In this document: piece by piece, positions 39,951 through 49,293 of the stretch
How positions within the stretch are numbered: position 1 is the stretch's first letter
How the letters are laid out: each line of letters starts with the position of its first letter
NCBI GenBank assembly: GCA_947177415.1
Contig: CAMWUK010000002.1
Location: 1-64,000 of the forward strand
Source: an uncultured Clostridiaceae bacterium
GTDB taxonomy: Bacteria > Bacillota > Clostridia > Lachnospirales > Lachnospiraceae
Length of the DNA stretch: 64,000 nucleotides
Direction: 5' to 3'
The notes under the pieces: model-generated
The model's input: the letters and a program-made list of their open reading frames with translations, nothing else
Database searches by the model: none
What the model was told of the DNA's origin: nothing
Program-made: the position numbers and the translations under genes

Positions 39951-40097
39951 CACGGTCTTAAGCATGAACTAAGTCTTATGTAAGCTGAAGGCTTACAAAT
40001 AATGACTTAGTCATGCTTAATAGGTCAATTGACGATGATTGCAGACAGGTGATGCTGTTAAGCAGCGGTCTGCAATATAGGACGTGAATAATTCCCC
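39951..40097. repeat. Second repeat family: GATTATTCACG...CGTGAATAATTC element with nested hairpins
   Basis: Inverted ends; internal TTAAGCATGAaCTAAGTC/GACTTAGTCATGCTTAA and GCAGAC/GTCTGC stems; tail resembles 1965-1995. Confidence 0.6.
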
Positions 40098-40139
40098 TTC
40101 TATTTCCATGATATTAGCTGGGGATAGCATAAATAATAT

Positions 40140-40274
40140 GTAACTGTTCACGGTTCTGAACAGTTACGTTCTAAGCCCATGAAAATTCGCCTTTAGCGAA
40201 GAGCTTAGAACAATCAAAATTTACTTTTTCTTACGAAACACGCAGTAAATGCGTGTTTCTACCTGAACAGTTAC
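40140..40274. repeat. Dispersed element, class I, with 8-bp TSD AATAATAT
   Basis: AATAATAT at 40132-40139 and 40275-40282. Confidence 0.9.
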
Positions 40275-40302
40275 AATAATATAAAACAAAAAATTTGAAA
40301 GG

Positions 40303-40512
40303 ATGGATAATATGAAAAAAGAAAAAGAAATTGAAATTACCTGTTTGGAAGATGTGAAAAAACTCCCTATACAAGAGCAAATGAAATATGAAATCGCCAA
40401 TGAAATCGGAGTATTTGATAAGGTAATCACTAGTGGATGGGGTTCTCTGTCCTCCAAAGAGAGTGGAAAAATAGGTGGAATTCTTGCTTGTAGAAATAAA
40501 AAGAAAAGATGA
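40303..40512 (+). CDS. Alpha/beta-type small acid-soluble spore protein (SASP)-like
   Basis: MKYEIANEIGVFDKVITSGWGSLSSKESGKIGGILACRNKKKR matches the clostridial SASP pattern KYEIAxExG...GWGxL...G.IGG. Confidence 0.8.
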   Translation: MDNMKKEKEIEITCLEDVKKLPIQEQMKYEIANEIGVFDKVITSGWGSLSSKESGKIGGILACRNKKKR

Positions 40513-40556
40513 ATCATACATGCCCTGAAAGAGGGCAGGCACAATTCATCCTATGT
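40510..40556. terminator. Bidirectional terminator-like hairpin
   Basis: GATGAATCATACATGCCCTGAAAGAGGGCAGGCACAATTCATC. Confidence 0.55.
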
Positions 40557-41249
40557 TTATTCTACACCAAGTGCATCCGCAATTCCTTCACTAACTTTTT
40601 CTGCACTATCATTTGATGAAGGTTCATAAAATGTCATCTCTGAATCATAAATACAGTGTCCACTTTCCAACATATCACCTTCCACTGTAATGGTCATACT
40701 TTCTGCACCATAAGCCTTTAGGAAAGTATCTACTACACTTCCCATCATAATATATTCTCCCGAACTTCCTTGGGAAAATAAAATTTCACGGAACTTCTCC
40801 CCAAAATCCACAGCTAAAGTCTTAACATTGCCTTTTTTTGTTTCCTTGAAACTCTTCACTGTCACATCAGAAGTCAGAATATCTCTTTTAGCAAGTTCTG
40901 CAACTAAAAGCTCAGGTGTAACCTTCTGCTTTGGAATCTGTGTAGATAAAATATGTTCTGCATTTTCATCACCATAATAAATCGTGATTCCTTCTTCTTT
41001 CGGCTCTGCCTCATTTTCTTTTGGTGCTACAGTAGCCGTTGCCTCAATGACAGGAGTCTCTGTAACTTCTGGTTCTTCTGTTGGTGTTGGTGTTTCTGTT
41101 TCTACAGGTGTCGTATCTTCTGTTGGTGTTACGGTTGTTTCCCCTGCTGAAACATTTTCTTCCTTCTTAGTCTCCTCTTTGGAACCACATGCAGACAATG
41201 CCATTGCCATAACAAGCATTCCCATTGTTAATAATTTCTTAGCCTTCAT
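40557..41249 (-). CDS. GerMN-domain lipoprotein
   Basis: Lipobox LSACGS; Thr/Pro/Glu-rich linker; ITIYYGDENAEHILSTQIPKQKVTPELLVAELAK... Confidence 0.75.
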   Translation of the reverse strand: MKAKKLLTMGMLVMAMALSACGSKEETKKEENVSAGETTVTPTEDTTPVETETPTPTEEPEVTETPVIEATATVAPKENEAEPKEEGITIYYGDENAEHILSTQIPKQKVTPELLVAELAKRDILTSDVTVKSFKETKKGNVKTLAVDFGEKFREILFSQGSSGEYIMMGSVVDTFLKAYGAESMTITVEGDMLESGHCIYDSEMTFYEPSSNDSAEKVSEGIADALGVE

Positions 41250-41281
41250 AACTTCATCCTCCTCTTACATGCCATAAATTT

Positions 41282-41620
41282 GTAACAGTTCAGCCGGGTA
41301 AAAGTATATGTGCAAATTACACGATTGAGCTTGCTCATAGAGGGCAATTTGTGCATATACTTTTATGTGCTTAACGCCATTCATGAATAAAGTGCCAGCC
41401 AGAAAAAATATTTTTAGCTAATTTGTATATTAGGGGTTAGTGCTCACTCACAAGCTTGACACTTGCTGTCAAGCTATGTGCCAAAAACGTAGAATAGCCA
41501 AGAATCCAGCCTTTCGCCGAAGGTGAATCCTAAATAGGCTGGATTCTGTTACTGTTTGCACTGCAGGTGTGAACAGTAACTATTCTGGCACTTTATGAAT
41601 GAACCCGGCTGAACTCTTAC
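41282..41620. repeat. Composite: class IV element (TSD ATAAATTT) containing a nested class II element
   Basis: ATAAATTT at 41274-41281 and 41621-41628; inner copy 41436-41580. Confidence 0.85.
41436..41580. repeat. Nested class II element
   Basis: GTTAGTGCTCACTCACAAGC...GTGTGAACAGTAAC; imperfect TSD TATTAGGG/TATTCTGG. Confidence 0.75.
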
Positions 41621-41750
41621 ATAAATTTCTAGTGCACTGGCTAAATGGTAACGATTATCTGATACCATACAACTATAGTATAACAAATGTGTGTCAAAAA
41701 GTACTTACAAAATTCTTAATTATTTGTAACTATTCAAAGATTATTCATTC

Positions 41751-42689
41751 TTAAATCGAATCCATAAACTCCTCCACCTGTTTTTCAATGATTTTCATCA
41801 AACGTGTTCTGGTTTCTACTCCAGCCCAGCCAATATGTGGAGTAATCAATATCTTATTACTATCTTTTATCTTTCTTAATGGATTGTCTTCTGCCATAGG
41901 CTCTACACAAAGTACATCCAATCCTGCTGCCCCGATGGAATTGCAGGAAAGAGCTTCTGCCAAATCCTTTTCTACCACAATAGGTCCTCTTCCAAGATTT
42001 AAAAATATGGATGTAGGTTTCATTTTCCCAAATGCCTCCTTATCCATAAGACTCTCAGTATTCTCATTTAGTGGTGCATGGACAGATACAATATCCGATT
42101 CTTTTAATAATGTATCAAAATCCACTTGCTGATAATCTATATTGTGGTTTTTCCCAGAAGTAGAATAATAAATCACATGAGTACCAAAAGCTGTTGCAAT
42201 TTCTGCCACTCGTCTTCCTATGGCTCCCAACCCAATAATTCCCCATGTTTTACCAGAAAGTTCATGAAAGGTATTGGCAAAATGAGTAAAAAGTTTATCT
42301 CCCACATACTGCCCAGACTTTACATATTCATCATAATAGGATAACTTCTCCATTAAATAGAACAACATGGCAAAGGTGTGCTGTGCTACCATGTCTGTTG
42401 AATATCCTGCAACATTTCTCCATGCAATTCCTTTTTCTTCTAAATATTTTTTATCCAAGTTATTTGTACCAGTTGCCGTTACACATACTAGTTTCAGATT
42501 CTTTGCATTTCCTATTGTCTCTTGGTTTACCTGCACTTTATTCAATATAATCACATCAGCATTTGCTACCCTCTCTGGAACTTCTTTAGATGTAGAAAAA
42601 TTATACTTCACCACTTCTCCAAATCGCTCAAATCCAGATAAATCAATATCATCTCCTATAGTCTTTGCATCTAAAAATACAATTTTCAT
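41751..42689 (-). CDS. D-2-hydroxyacid dehydrogenase
   Basis: GKTWGIIGLGAIGRRVAEIATAFGTHVIYYS; NLGRGPIVVEKDLAEAL. Confidence 0.92.
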   Translation of the reverse strand: MKIVFLDAKTIGDDIDLSGFERFGEVVKYNFSTSKEVPERVANADVIILNKVQVNQETIGNAKNLKLVCVTATGTNNLDKKYLEEKGIAWRNVAGYSTDMVAQHTFAMLFYLMEKLSYYDEYVKSGQYVGDKLFTHFANTFHELSGKTWGIIGLGAIGRRVAEIATAFGTHVIYYSTSGKNHNIDYQQVDFDTLLKESDIVSVHAPLNENTESLMDKEAFGKMKPTSIFLNLGRGPIVVEKDLAEALSCNSIGAAGLDVLCVEPMAEDNPLRKIKDSNKILITPHIGWAGVETRTRLMKIIEKQVEEFMDSI

Positions 42690-42717
42690 GCTCTTCACTC
42701 CTCTATTCTTATTTCCA

Positions 42718-43200
42718 CTAGGCAATGACATCTCCATACTCCCCGTTTACAACCATTATCAAATCTTCTGGGTTCAATAATATCTGTAGCCCTAGTTTCC
42801 CTCCACTAATAATAATTTCTTTATGTTCCTTCGCACTTTCTTGTATGATTGTTTTAAACAGCTTTTTCATACCAATGGGAGTACAACCACCACGAATATA
42901 CCCAGTTAATCCTTGAATTTCTTTAACTGGCACTAACTCTATACTTTTTTCTCCTACTACTTTTGCTGCCTTTTTAAAGTCAATCTCTTTATCCACAGGA
43001 ATTACAAATACATAATGTTCTTTGCTCTTTCCAACAGCCACCAAAGTTTTAAAACTTTGCTCATAAGATTGTCCTAATTTGTCTGCAATATGTACTCCAT
43101 CAATAAATTCCTCACAGGTATAAGAGTTTACTTGATAAGTTATTTTTTTCTTATCCAGAATCCGCATTGCATTTGTTTTTATTTCTTTTTCCTTTCCCAT
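42718..43200 (-). CDS. ybaK: Cys-tRNA(Pro) deacylase (YbaK/EbsC family)
   Basis: VFVIPVDKEIDFKKAAKVVGEKSIELVPVKEIQGLTGYIRGGCTPIGMKK. Confidence 0.92.
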   Translation of the reverse strand: MGKEKEIKTNAMRILDKKKITYQVNSYTCEEFIDGVHIADKLGQSYEQSFKTLVAVGKSKEHYVFVIPVDKEIDFKKAAKVVGEKSIELVPVKEIQGLTGYIRGGCTPIGMKKLFKTIIQESAKEHKEIIISGGKLGLQILLNPEDLIMVVNGEYGDVIA

Positions 43201-43216
43201 ATACTAAATTCTCCTA

Positions 43217-44275
43217 TCATTCCTTTGCTTTTACCGCCCAACGCATTTTGGTGGATTTTGCTCTGGGATTTCTTACACATTCCTCTGCTGACGGTCGGAT
43301 TACATCCTTTGCCACCTCTTGGTATATTCCCAATTTTTTATACTCTTTGAAAAACTGTTTTACCATGCGGTCTTCTCCTGAATGAAAGGTAAGAATTGCT
43401 GCTTTTCCTCCAGGAGCCAGCACATCTGGCAATTTACCCAAGAATTCCTCCAACACTTCAAATTCACTGTTTACATCAATACGAAGAGCTTGAAAAGTAC
43501 GCTGGCAGGATTTTTTTATCTCCTGTTTTGGATTTTCTAAATGAAGTTCCATTAATGTTTCTTCAATAAGATTGCGTAATTCTGTGGTTGTCTCCAATTT
43601 TTGCTTTTTCTTCCTGGCTTTCATAACAGCTCTGGCAATCTCTGCTGCATAAGGCTCATCTGCATTTTCCACCAACATTCCCTCTAGCTCATCTCTGGTA
43701 ACCTCCATAAGACGCTCTGCGGCTGAAATTCCCTTTTCAGGATTTAGCCGGAGATCTAATGGTCCTTCTATTTTATAGGAAAATCCTCTTTCTGGGTTAT
43801 CAATCTGCATAGAGGATACTCCTAGATCTGCCAATACAAAATCTACCTGCCCCACTTTATCAACTACCTTATCAATATCTGCAAAATTCATCTGCCACAC
43901 AGTTAAAATATCTTCTCCAAATCCAGCTTTGACAAGTCTTGTTTTTGTCTTCTCAATCTCAATAGGATCTACATCCAGACCATGAATATGCCCTTTCCCT
44001 TTTAGGCACTCTAACATGTGGGATGTATGTCCACCATATCCTAATGTAGCATCAATTCCTGTCTGTCCCGGCTTAATTTCTAAAAAGTCTAAAATTTCCT
44101 TTACACATATTGAAATATGCATACCTGCTGGTGTACTTCCTTTGCTGATTACTTTCTCTATAGTGTCTTTATATTTTTCCGGGTTATGCTCCTTATACTT
44201 CTCTGCAAAAGTTCTTGGATGGGTTCCTTTGTACCGTACCCGTCTTTTATGTGGCTGCTGTTCTTTATTGTCCAT
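43217..44275 (-). CDS. rsmH: RsmH-family 16S rRNA methyltransferase with N-terminal extension
   Basis: IDATLGYGGHTSHMLE; VLADLGVSSMQIDNPERGFSY; RTFQALRIDVNSEFEVLEEFL; about 50-aa basic N-terminal extension. Confidence 0.9.
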   Translation of the reverse strand: MDNKEQQPHKRRVRYKGTHPRTFAEKYKEHNPEKYKDTIEKVISKGSTPAGMHISICVKEILDFLEIKPGQTGIDATLGYGGHTSHMLECLKGKGHIHGLDVDPIEIEKTKTRLVKAGFGEDILTVWQMNFADIDKVVDKVGQVDFVLADLGVSSMQIDNPERGFSYKIEGPLDLRLNPEKGISAAERLMEVTRDELEGMLVENADEPYAAEIARAVMKARKKKQKLETTTELRNLIEETLMELHLENPKQEIKKSCQRTFQALRIDVNSEFEVLEEFLGKLPDVLAPGGKAAILTFHSGEDRMVKQFFKEYKKLGIYQEVAKDVIRPSAEECVRNPRAKSTKMRWAVKAKE

Positions 44276-44320
44276 ATATTTTAACCTTACCTCTCCTTAT
44301 CTATAGCTTGTCTTCCTGCC

Positions 44321-44454
44321 ATAACTGTTCAGAACCATGAACAGTTACGTTCTAAGCCCATGAAAATTCGCCTTCGGCGAAGGGCTTAGAACAATCAACT
44401 TTCATTTTTCTTACAAAACACGCAGTAAATGCGTGTTTCTACCTGAATAGTTAC
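44321..44454. repeat. Dispersed element, class I, with 8-bp TSD TTCCTGCC
   Basis: TTCCTGCC at 44313-44320 and 44455-44462. Confidence 0.9.
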
Positions 44455-44571
44455 TTCCTGCCTTACTATTATATTCTGCTTTGGGAACAATCACAAGAAA
44501 AATATACATATTCTCTTTTTTTACACATATATTATTTCTATATCCAATTTTATTTTCTGGAGAGATAAATT

Positions 44572-45078
44572 ATGAAAAATCTAAAACATTTAGAGTTAAC
44601 CTGTTTTATTCTTGCATGTATCCTTGGAACAATTTCTCATTTTTTTTATGACTGGTCAGGACAAAATTATCTTATTGGTCTTATTTTCCCTAAAAATGAA
44701 TCTACTTGGGAACATTTAAAACTAATTTTCTTTCCAATCCTTTTTGTATCTGTTTTAGAATACCTTTTTATGAAAGTCAAAACACAAAATTACATAGGTG
44801 CAAAGCTTCTTTCTGCCCTAATAGGTATGATTGTAACCATCATTGTTTTCTATACTTACCAAGGAATTTTAGGATATAATATTGAAGTGGTAAATATTGC
44901 TATTTATTTCCTTGCTATGTCTTGTGCTTATCTCTTTAGTTATCACACAATAAAAAAAGACATTCGTTTATATTTTTCTGAATTTGCATATTATATATAC
45001 TTCTGGTGTATAGGACTGTTATTTATATGCTTTTCAGTTTTTCCTCCAAATATTGGGCTTTTTCAATCTCCATTATAA
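44572..45078 (+). CDS. DUF6512-like membrane protein
   Basis: Hydrophobic, FPKNESTWEHLKLIFFPI motif. Confidence 0.65.
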   Translation: MKNLKHLELTCFILACILGTISHFFYDWSGQNYLIGLIFPKNESTWEHLKLIFFPILFVSVLEYLFMKVKTQNYIGAKLLSALIGMIVTIIVFYTYQGILGYNIEVVNIAIYFLAMSCAYLFSYHTIKKDIRLYFSEFAYYIYFWCIGLLFICFSVFPPNIGLFQSPL

Positions 45079-45098
45079 TTTTGTAATGTGTATACAAA

Positions 45099-45147
45099 AA
45101 AACTGGTATAGATAAATCCACAAAGGTTTGTCTATACCAGTTTCTTA
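45099..45147 (+). terminator. Intrinsic terminator
   Basis: AAACTGGTATAGA...TCTATACCAGTTTCTT. Confidence 0.7.
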
Positions 45148-45150
45148 TTT

Positions 45151-45295
45151 GTTACAGTTCACACCTATGGTGCAAACTGTAACGGAATCCAGCCTATTAA
45201 GAGTTCGCCTTTGGCGAAAGGCTGGATTCTTCTCTACCACTACTTGTTCTTACGTACTTTGCAGCAAGTGCAAAGTACTACCTGTGAACAGTAAC
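45151..45295. repeat. Dispersed element, class II, with 8-bp TSD TCTTATTT
   Basis: TCTTATTT at 45143-45150 and 45296-45303. Confidence 0.9.
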
Positions 45296-45302
45296 TCTTA
45301 TT

Positions 45303-48287
45303 TTACTTCAAATATGAGGTATCACTACCAATCTTTCCTGGTGCAGGTGTTAAGTCTGTATCTAATACATATACCCTCATATTACCTTTTCCAGGTGCTT
45401 CTACACTTAGTGTACCATTTGTTACTGTCTTTTCATCTCCAGTAATAGCATCTACATAAGTACCATTTGGAACATTTTTAAAGTCTGCACTGCCAGTAAT
45501 GGTTACTAAAACAAAACTATCTGTATTGTCATCTGTATATCTTCTCTTAAATGCCATATCAGAATATGTCATATCTGCTAAGGAATATTGTCCTTTTTGC
45601 AATGCTGGAATTGCACGCCGGATTTTATTCAAACGGATAATCTGTTTACAAAGTGGTGAAGACAGTGTCTTGGCTACTGCACTTCCTGCTTCTGCTTCAT
45701 ATACACCAAAGTCAGAGGCTGTCACTTCTCCTTCCAGATAGTCACCAAAATATGCTCTTCCAGAATTTGAAATCAAATCTTGGTGTGCCACATCAATCTT
45801 CTTTCCAGCTTGGAATTCTACTTCAGAACCATAATAGATACATGGAATACCTCTAAAGGTAAACAATAAACACAAGTTCTCTGCCCATGCCTCGGTTCCA
45901 CCATCATAACGGAATTCAAAGTTTCCATCCGGACTATAATCGTGAGAATCCACATAGGTTACATTCCATGTGGAGTCGTTATAGGAATAATCCCCACCTG
46001 CCGAAACATTACCACCTACTTTTCCTGTAGCATAATCATAATTTCCTGTTACTCCATCAAATGCCTTCTTCGCTGTGCTAAAGTTCCAGTGCATAGTAAA
46101 ATCAATGACATCCAAGCCTGACTTCATGCTATAATCTGGTTTATGATAATTGTTTCCATCTAAAAATGCATTTTTACTAACCGGCTGTTCTGCCTGTGCA
46201 CTTCCATTTGGTCTTACACTCTCACCTCTTACATCATTTGCATTATCATTGTAATTCTGCTCTGCGGATGCCATATTGACACCATGTGGCAGATTGGCTT
46301 CGGATTCCAGTCTCCACTCATCATAAGCCAATTCTCTGTCAAAATCAGAACGTACTTTTTGTGGAGGAGTTGCTGCATACTGGTTATATGCATCTTCTAC
46401 ACTTTCATCATAATATACCCAGTCATAATCTTTACTTTCTTTCCATGTATAGAATGGTCCGGAAAGTGGTGGTGTTTCTCCACGATACCATACTTGGGAA
46501 GATTTGGTACATACTTCACCAAACATATAGAAATTGTCTCCACCTACGGATTTCAATACCGGAGTAATCATATTGTTAAAGGTCAAACGGGAAATATGTT
46601 TTACTGTATCTATACGGAAAGCATCTACTCCCATTTTGATATATTTGCTATAACTGTCTGTTATGTATTTTGCCACAATTGGATTCTCTGTGTTAAGGTC
46701 TACACAGTCTCCTGCCATTTGTCCTAACTGTACTGTATAGAAATCCCATGCAAAACTTTCATCATAACGATGATAAAATGTTTTAGGGTCATTGCGGACT
46801 CCTTCATGAATTGGGTCTTTAGTATCTTTTAAAAGTGCAAGTCTTGTCTGGTATTGCCAAGTCCCAAATTCATTTTCGTTTTTAAACTTACTGGAATCAT
46901 TATAGTTGTCTGGTAAAATAGTGTTCTCAGCCAATTTCATACAATTAATAGTTCCATAACCACCTTCCACACTTCCATCTTTTTCAAACATTGGTGCAAG
47001 GTTAGTCTCACCAAAATTACCAGTATGGTTAAATACTACATCCTGTATAATCTTCATACCACGCTTGTGTGCCTCATTGATTAAGGTCTGATAAGTTACA
47101 CCATCCGATTCATATCTTGGGTCTACCTTTTCAAAATTCATAGCATGGTATCCATGATAATCCAAACCGCTGGCATTTTCTACTACTGGTGTAATCCAGA
47201 CTGCTGAAAAACCAAGTGCTTTAATGTAGTCCAGTTTTTCAATTAATCCTTTAAAGTCACCTCTCCAGTCAGGATCGGTATCATCCAGTTTCTGTTTTGC
47301 ATTTTCATCCCAACAATGCACATTATTACTTTCATCTCCATCATAAAAACGGGTAGTCATAGCAAAATAAATGGTTTCTTCACGGAAATCTCCACGTTCA
47401 CTTCCAATAATTTCCTCCGAACTGCCATAATCTACAGGTTCTTTGCTATACCATTTTCCACCCTTATACCACCATTCTCCAGTTTTACGGGTAAAATCTT
47501 TTGTTTGTGTCAATCCTGAAGTAAATAGCACATTGATCTTATCTACTCCGCTAAAACTATATGTATACCAGTTTTCTTTCTCCATAGTCATAGGCTGTCC
47601 CGGCCATACAGTCTCCAAATCCTGTGGCAGGGCATTCCAGTAATAAATACTTGGCACAGAACTATCAGAATAGTAATGAATAATAATACTTGCATCCGCA
47701 GCTGCATTCAAATCCTGTGTATCCACATAAGTTTCAATATACTCATCTACTGTGTTAATTTTTTTCAAACCAACTGTTGTTACACCATCTGTAGTCTGTG
47801 TTACATTCTCTTTATTATAAACTTTTCCAATATCCTTATTTTTTTTATTTCCATTAGTATTTTCTACAAGTGTAGTGTTCTCTCCATCTGGATTCTCAGC
47901 AAACCAAGTATCCTGATCAAACCACCATTCTCCTGCGGTACGATTTAGTGTAGTTGTCTCATAGGTATCTCCTATACTAAATACAAGATCTGCACTTTGT
48001 GCATTGGATATAGTATAACTATACCAATTATCTCCTGTCTTTTTCATAGGAATACCCGGCCATGATATTGCCTTCTGACCACTTTCATTTACATTTTCAT
48101 AGTATAGATGTGGTGTATCCTCTCCATTCCAACGATAATGTACAACAATATTATTTTCTGCCACCGTTTGTTCTACAGTAGTAGTGTTTTTAAAAATATT
48201 CGTTGGTGTTGCCAATGCTACTGCTACCATTCCTGCAAAGGCAGCACCAAAAACAACCTTTTTTACATGTTCTTTCATGCTTTCCAT
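45303..48287 (-). CDS. Secreted GH13 alpha-amylase with two starch-binding (CBM26-like) modules
   Basis: Signal peptide; IVVHYRWNGEDTPHLYYENVN and IIIHYYSDSSVPSIYYWNA modules; DAFRIDTVKHI, GEVCTKSSQ, TYVDSHDYSPDG. Confidence 0.93.
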   Translation of the reverse strand: MESMKEHVKKVVFGAAFAGMVAVALATPTNIFKNTTTVEQTVAENNIVVHYRWNGEDTPHLYYENVNESGQKAISWPGIPMKKTGDNWYSYTISNAQSADLVFSIGDTYETTTLNRTAGEWWFDQDTWFAENPDGENTTLVENTNGNKKNKDIGKVYNKENVTQTTDGVTTVGLKKINTVDEYIETYVDTQDLNAAADASIIIHYYSDSSVPSIYYWNALPQDLETVWPGQPMTMEKENWYTYSFSGVDKINVLFTSGLTQTKDFTRKTGEWWYKGGKWYSKEPVDYGSSEEIIGSERGDFREETIYFAMTTRFYDGDESNNVHCWDENAKQKLDDTDPDWRGDFKGLIEKLDYIKALGFSAVWITPVVENASGLDYHGYHAMNFEKVDPRYESDGVTYQTLINEAHKRGMKIIQDVVFNHTGNFGETNLAPMFEKDGSVEGGYGTINCMKLAENTILPDNYNDSSKFKNENEFGTWQYQTRLALLKDTKDPIHEGVRNDPKTFYHRYDESFAWDFYTVQLGQMAGDCVDLNTENPIVAKYITDSYSKYIKMGVDAFRIDTVKHISRLTFNNMITPVLKSVGGDNFYMFGEVCTKSSQVWYRGETPPLSGPFYTWKESKDYDWVYYDESVEDAYNQYAATPPQKVRSDFDRELAYDEWRLESEANLPHGVNMASAEQNYNDNANDVRGESVRPNGSAQAEQPVSKNAFLDGNNYHKPDYSMKSGLDVIDFTMHWNFSTAKKAFDGVTGNYDYATGKVGGNVSAGGDYSYNDSTWNVTYVDSHDYSPDGNFEFRYDGGTEAWAENLCLLFTFRGIPCIYYGSEVEFQAGKKIDVAHQDLISNSGRAYFGDYLEGEVTASDFGVYEAEAGSAVAKTLSSPLCKQIIRLNKIRRAIPALQKGQYSLADMTYSDMAFKRRYTDDNTDSFVLVTITGSADFKNVPNGTYVDAITGDEKTVTNGTLSVEAPGKGNMRVYVLDTDLTPAPGKIGSDTSYLK

Positions 48288-48319
48288 CCTTTCTCCTAGC
48301 TTGATGAATAATCTTTATC

Positions 48320-48443
48320 GTAACTGTTCAGAACATACTCGAGGATTTGCTTGACAAATCCGAGTTTTACAAGATTTTAGCCCTTTGCTTTGCGAATTTC
48401 TATGGGCTAAAATCTCGTATCTGTTCAGGCACTGAACAGATAC
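48320..48443. repeat. Dispersed element, class V, with 8-bp TSD TCTTTATC
   Basis: TCTTTATC at 48312-48319 and 48444-48451; core GGATTTGCTTGACAAATCC and GATTTTAGCCC/GGGCTAAAATC. Confidence 0.88.
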
Positions 48444-48573
48444 TCTTTATCTAATAAAAAGCAGTAATTCATTACATTTTTATTACAATTTTATTATATA
48501 GTATTTCCAATCTTCCCGCAATGTAAAAAAATTCACAAACTTGCCTATTCCCTTTTATATCCATTTACCAAAA

Positions 48574-48607
48574 AGAAGGAGTATAGCCAAAAACCATACT
48601 CCCTTTC
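48574..48607. terminator. Terminator-like hairpin
   Basis: GGAGTATAGCCAAAAACCATACTCC. Confidence 0.6.
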
Positions 48608-48646
48608 TCAATAAAATCCAAGTGTGTTGACATGTTCATTTTTGAA

Positions 48647-49129
48647 CTAGTATCTTTCGTTTTTAATACCCTCTTCAATATCACCTAAAATTTGTGTCAC
48701 ACTTTGTGTAAGCTGATTCTGCTCTTCAATGGCTTTTAGCAACTGATCCATACTAGTTACCATTTCATTTGTAAATCCTTGTACAGATTGAATCGTCTCT
48801 TTGATTTCTTTTGATGATGTAGCAGACTGTGCTGCAAGTTCTCCTACCTGTTTTGCAACTACCGCAAACCCTCTACCATGCTCTCCAGCTCTTGCAGCTT
48901 CGATAGAAGCGTTCAACGCCAACATATTTGTTTTATTTGCAATACCTGCGATAACACCTGCAAATCCTTCAATCATATTGGTTAGTTTTTCCATTTGCTC
49001 TACATTAGCAGATGTCTTCTGCATAAGATTATTTAATACTTCATTTTTCTTAGCAAGTTTTACTGTACTCTCCAAACCTTCTTTTACCAACTGTTGAGCG
49101 TTTCTTTCCTCTGTTTCCTGTACTGCCAT
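48647..49129 (-). CDS. Short soluble methyl-accepting chemotaxis-type signalling protein
   Basis: [40 protein letters not shown]; no TM or sensor domain. Confidence 0.85.
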   Translation of the reverse strand: MAVQETEERNAQQLVKEGLESTVKLAKKNEVLNNLMQKTSANVEQMEKLTNMIEGFAGVIAGIANKTNMLALNASIEAARAGEHGRGFAVVAKQVGELAAQSATSSKEIKETIQSVQGFTNEMVTSMDQLLKAIEEQNQLTQSVTQILGDIEEGIKNERY

Positions 49130-49155
49130 AATCAGTTCCCCCTTTTCATTAAATA

Positions 49156-49292
49156 GTAACAGTTCAGACAAAGTCTGACCTGCTCACAGAATTGGGCAAG
49201 CTTTGCATTATTAGTTGCCCAATTCTAATCCTGTTTTAGTTTTTCTTACGGTCTTGCACAGTGAAGTGTGCAAGATCTACCTGAACTGTTAC
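49156..49292. repeat. Dispersed element, class III, with imperfect TSD ATTAAATA/ATCAAATA
   Basis: GTAACAGTTCAGACAAAGTCTGACC...GTGTGCAAGATCTACCTGAACTGTTAC. Confidence 0.85.
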
Positions 49293-49293
49293 A

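Noticed and set aside
40221-40544. Two overlapping ~105-aa minus-strand ORFs
   Set aside because: Antisense to the SASP-like gene and extending into a dispersed repeat
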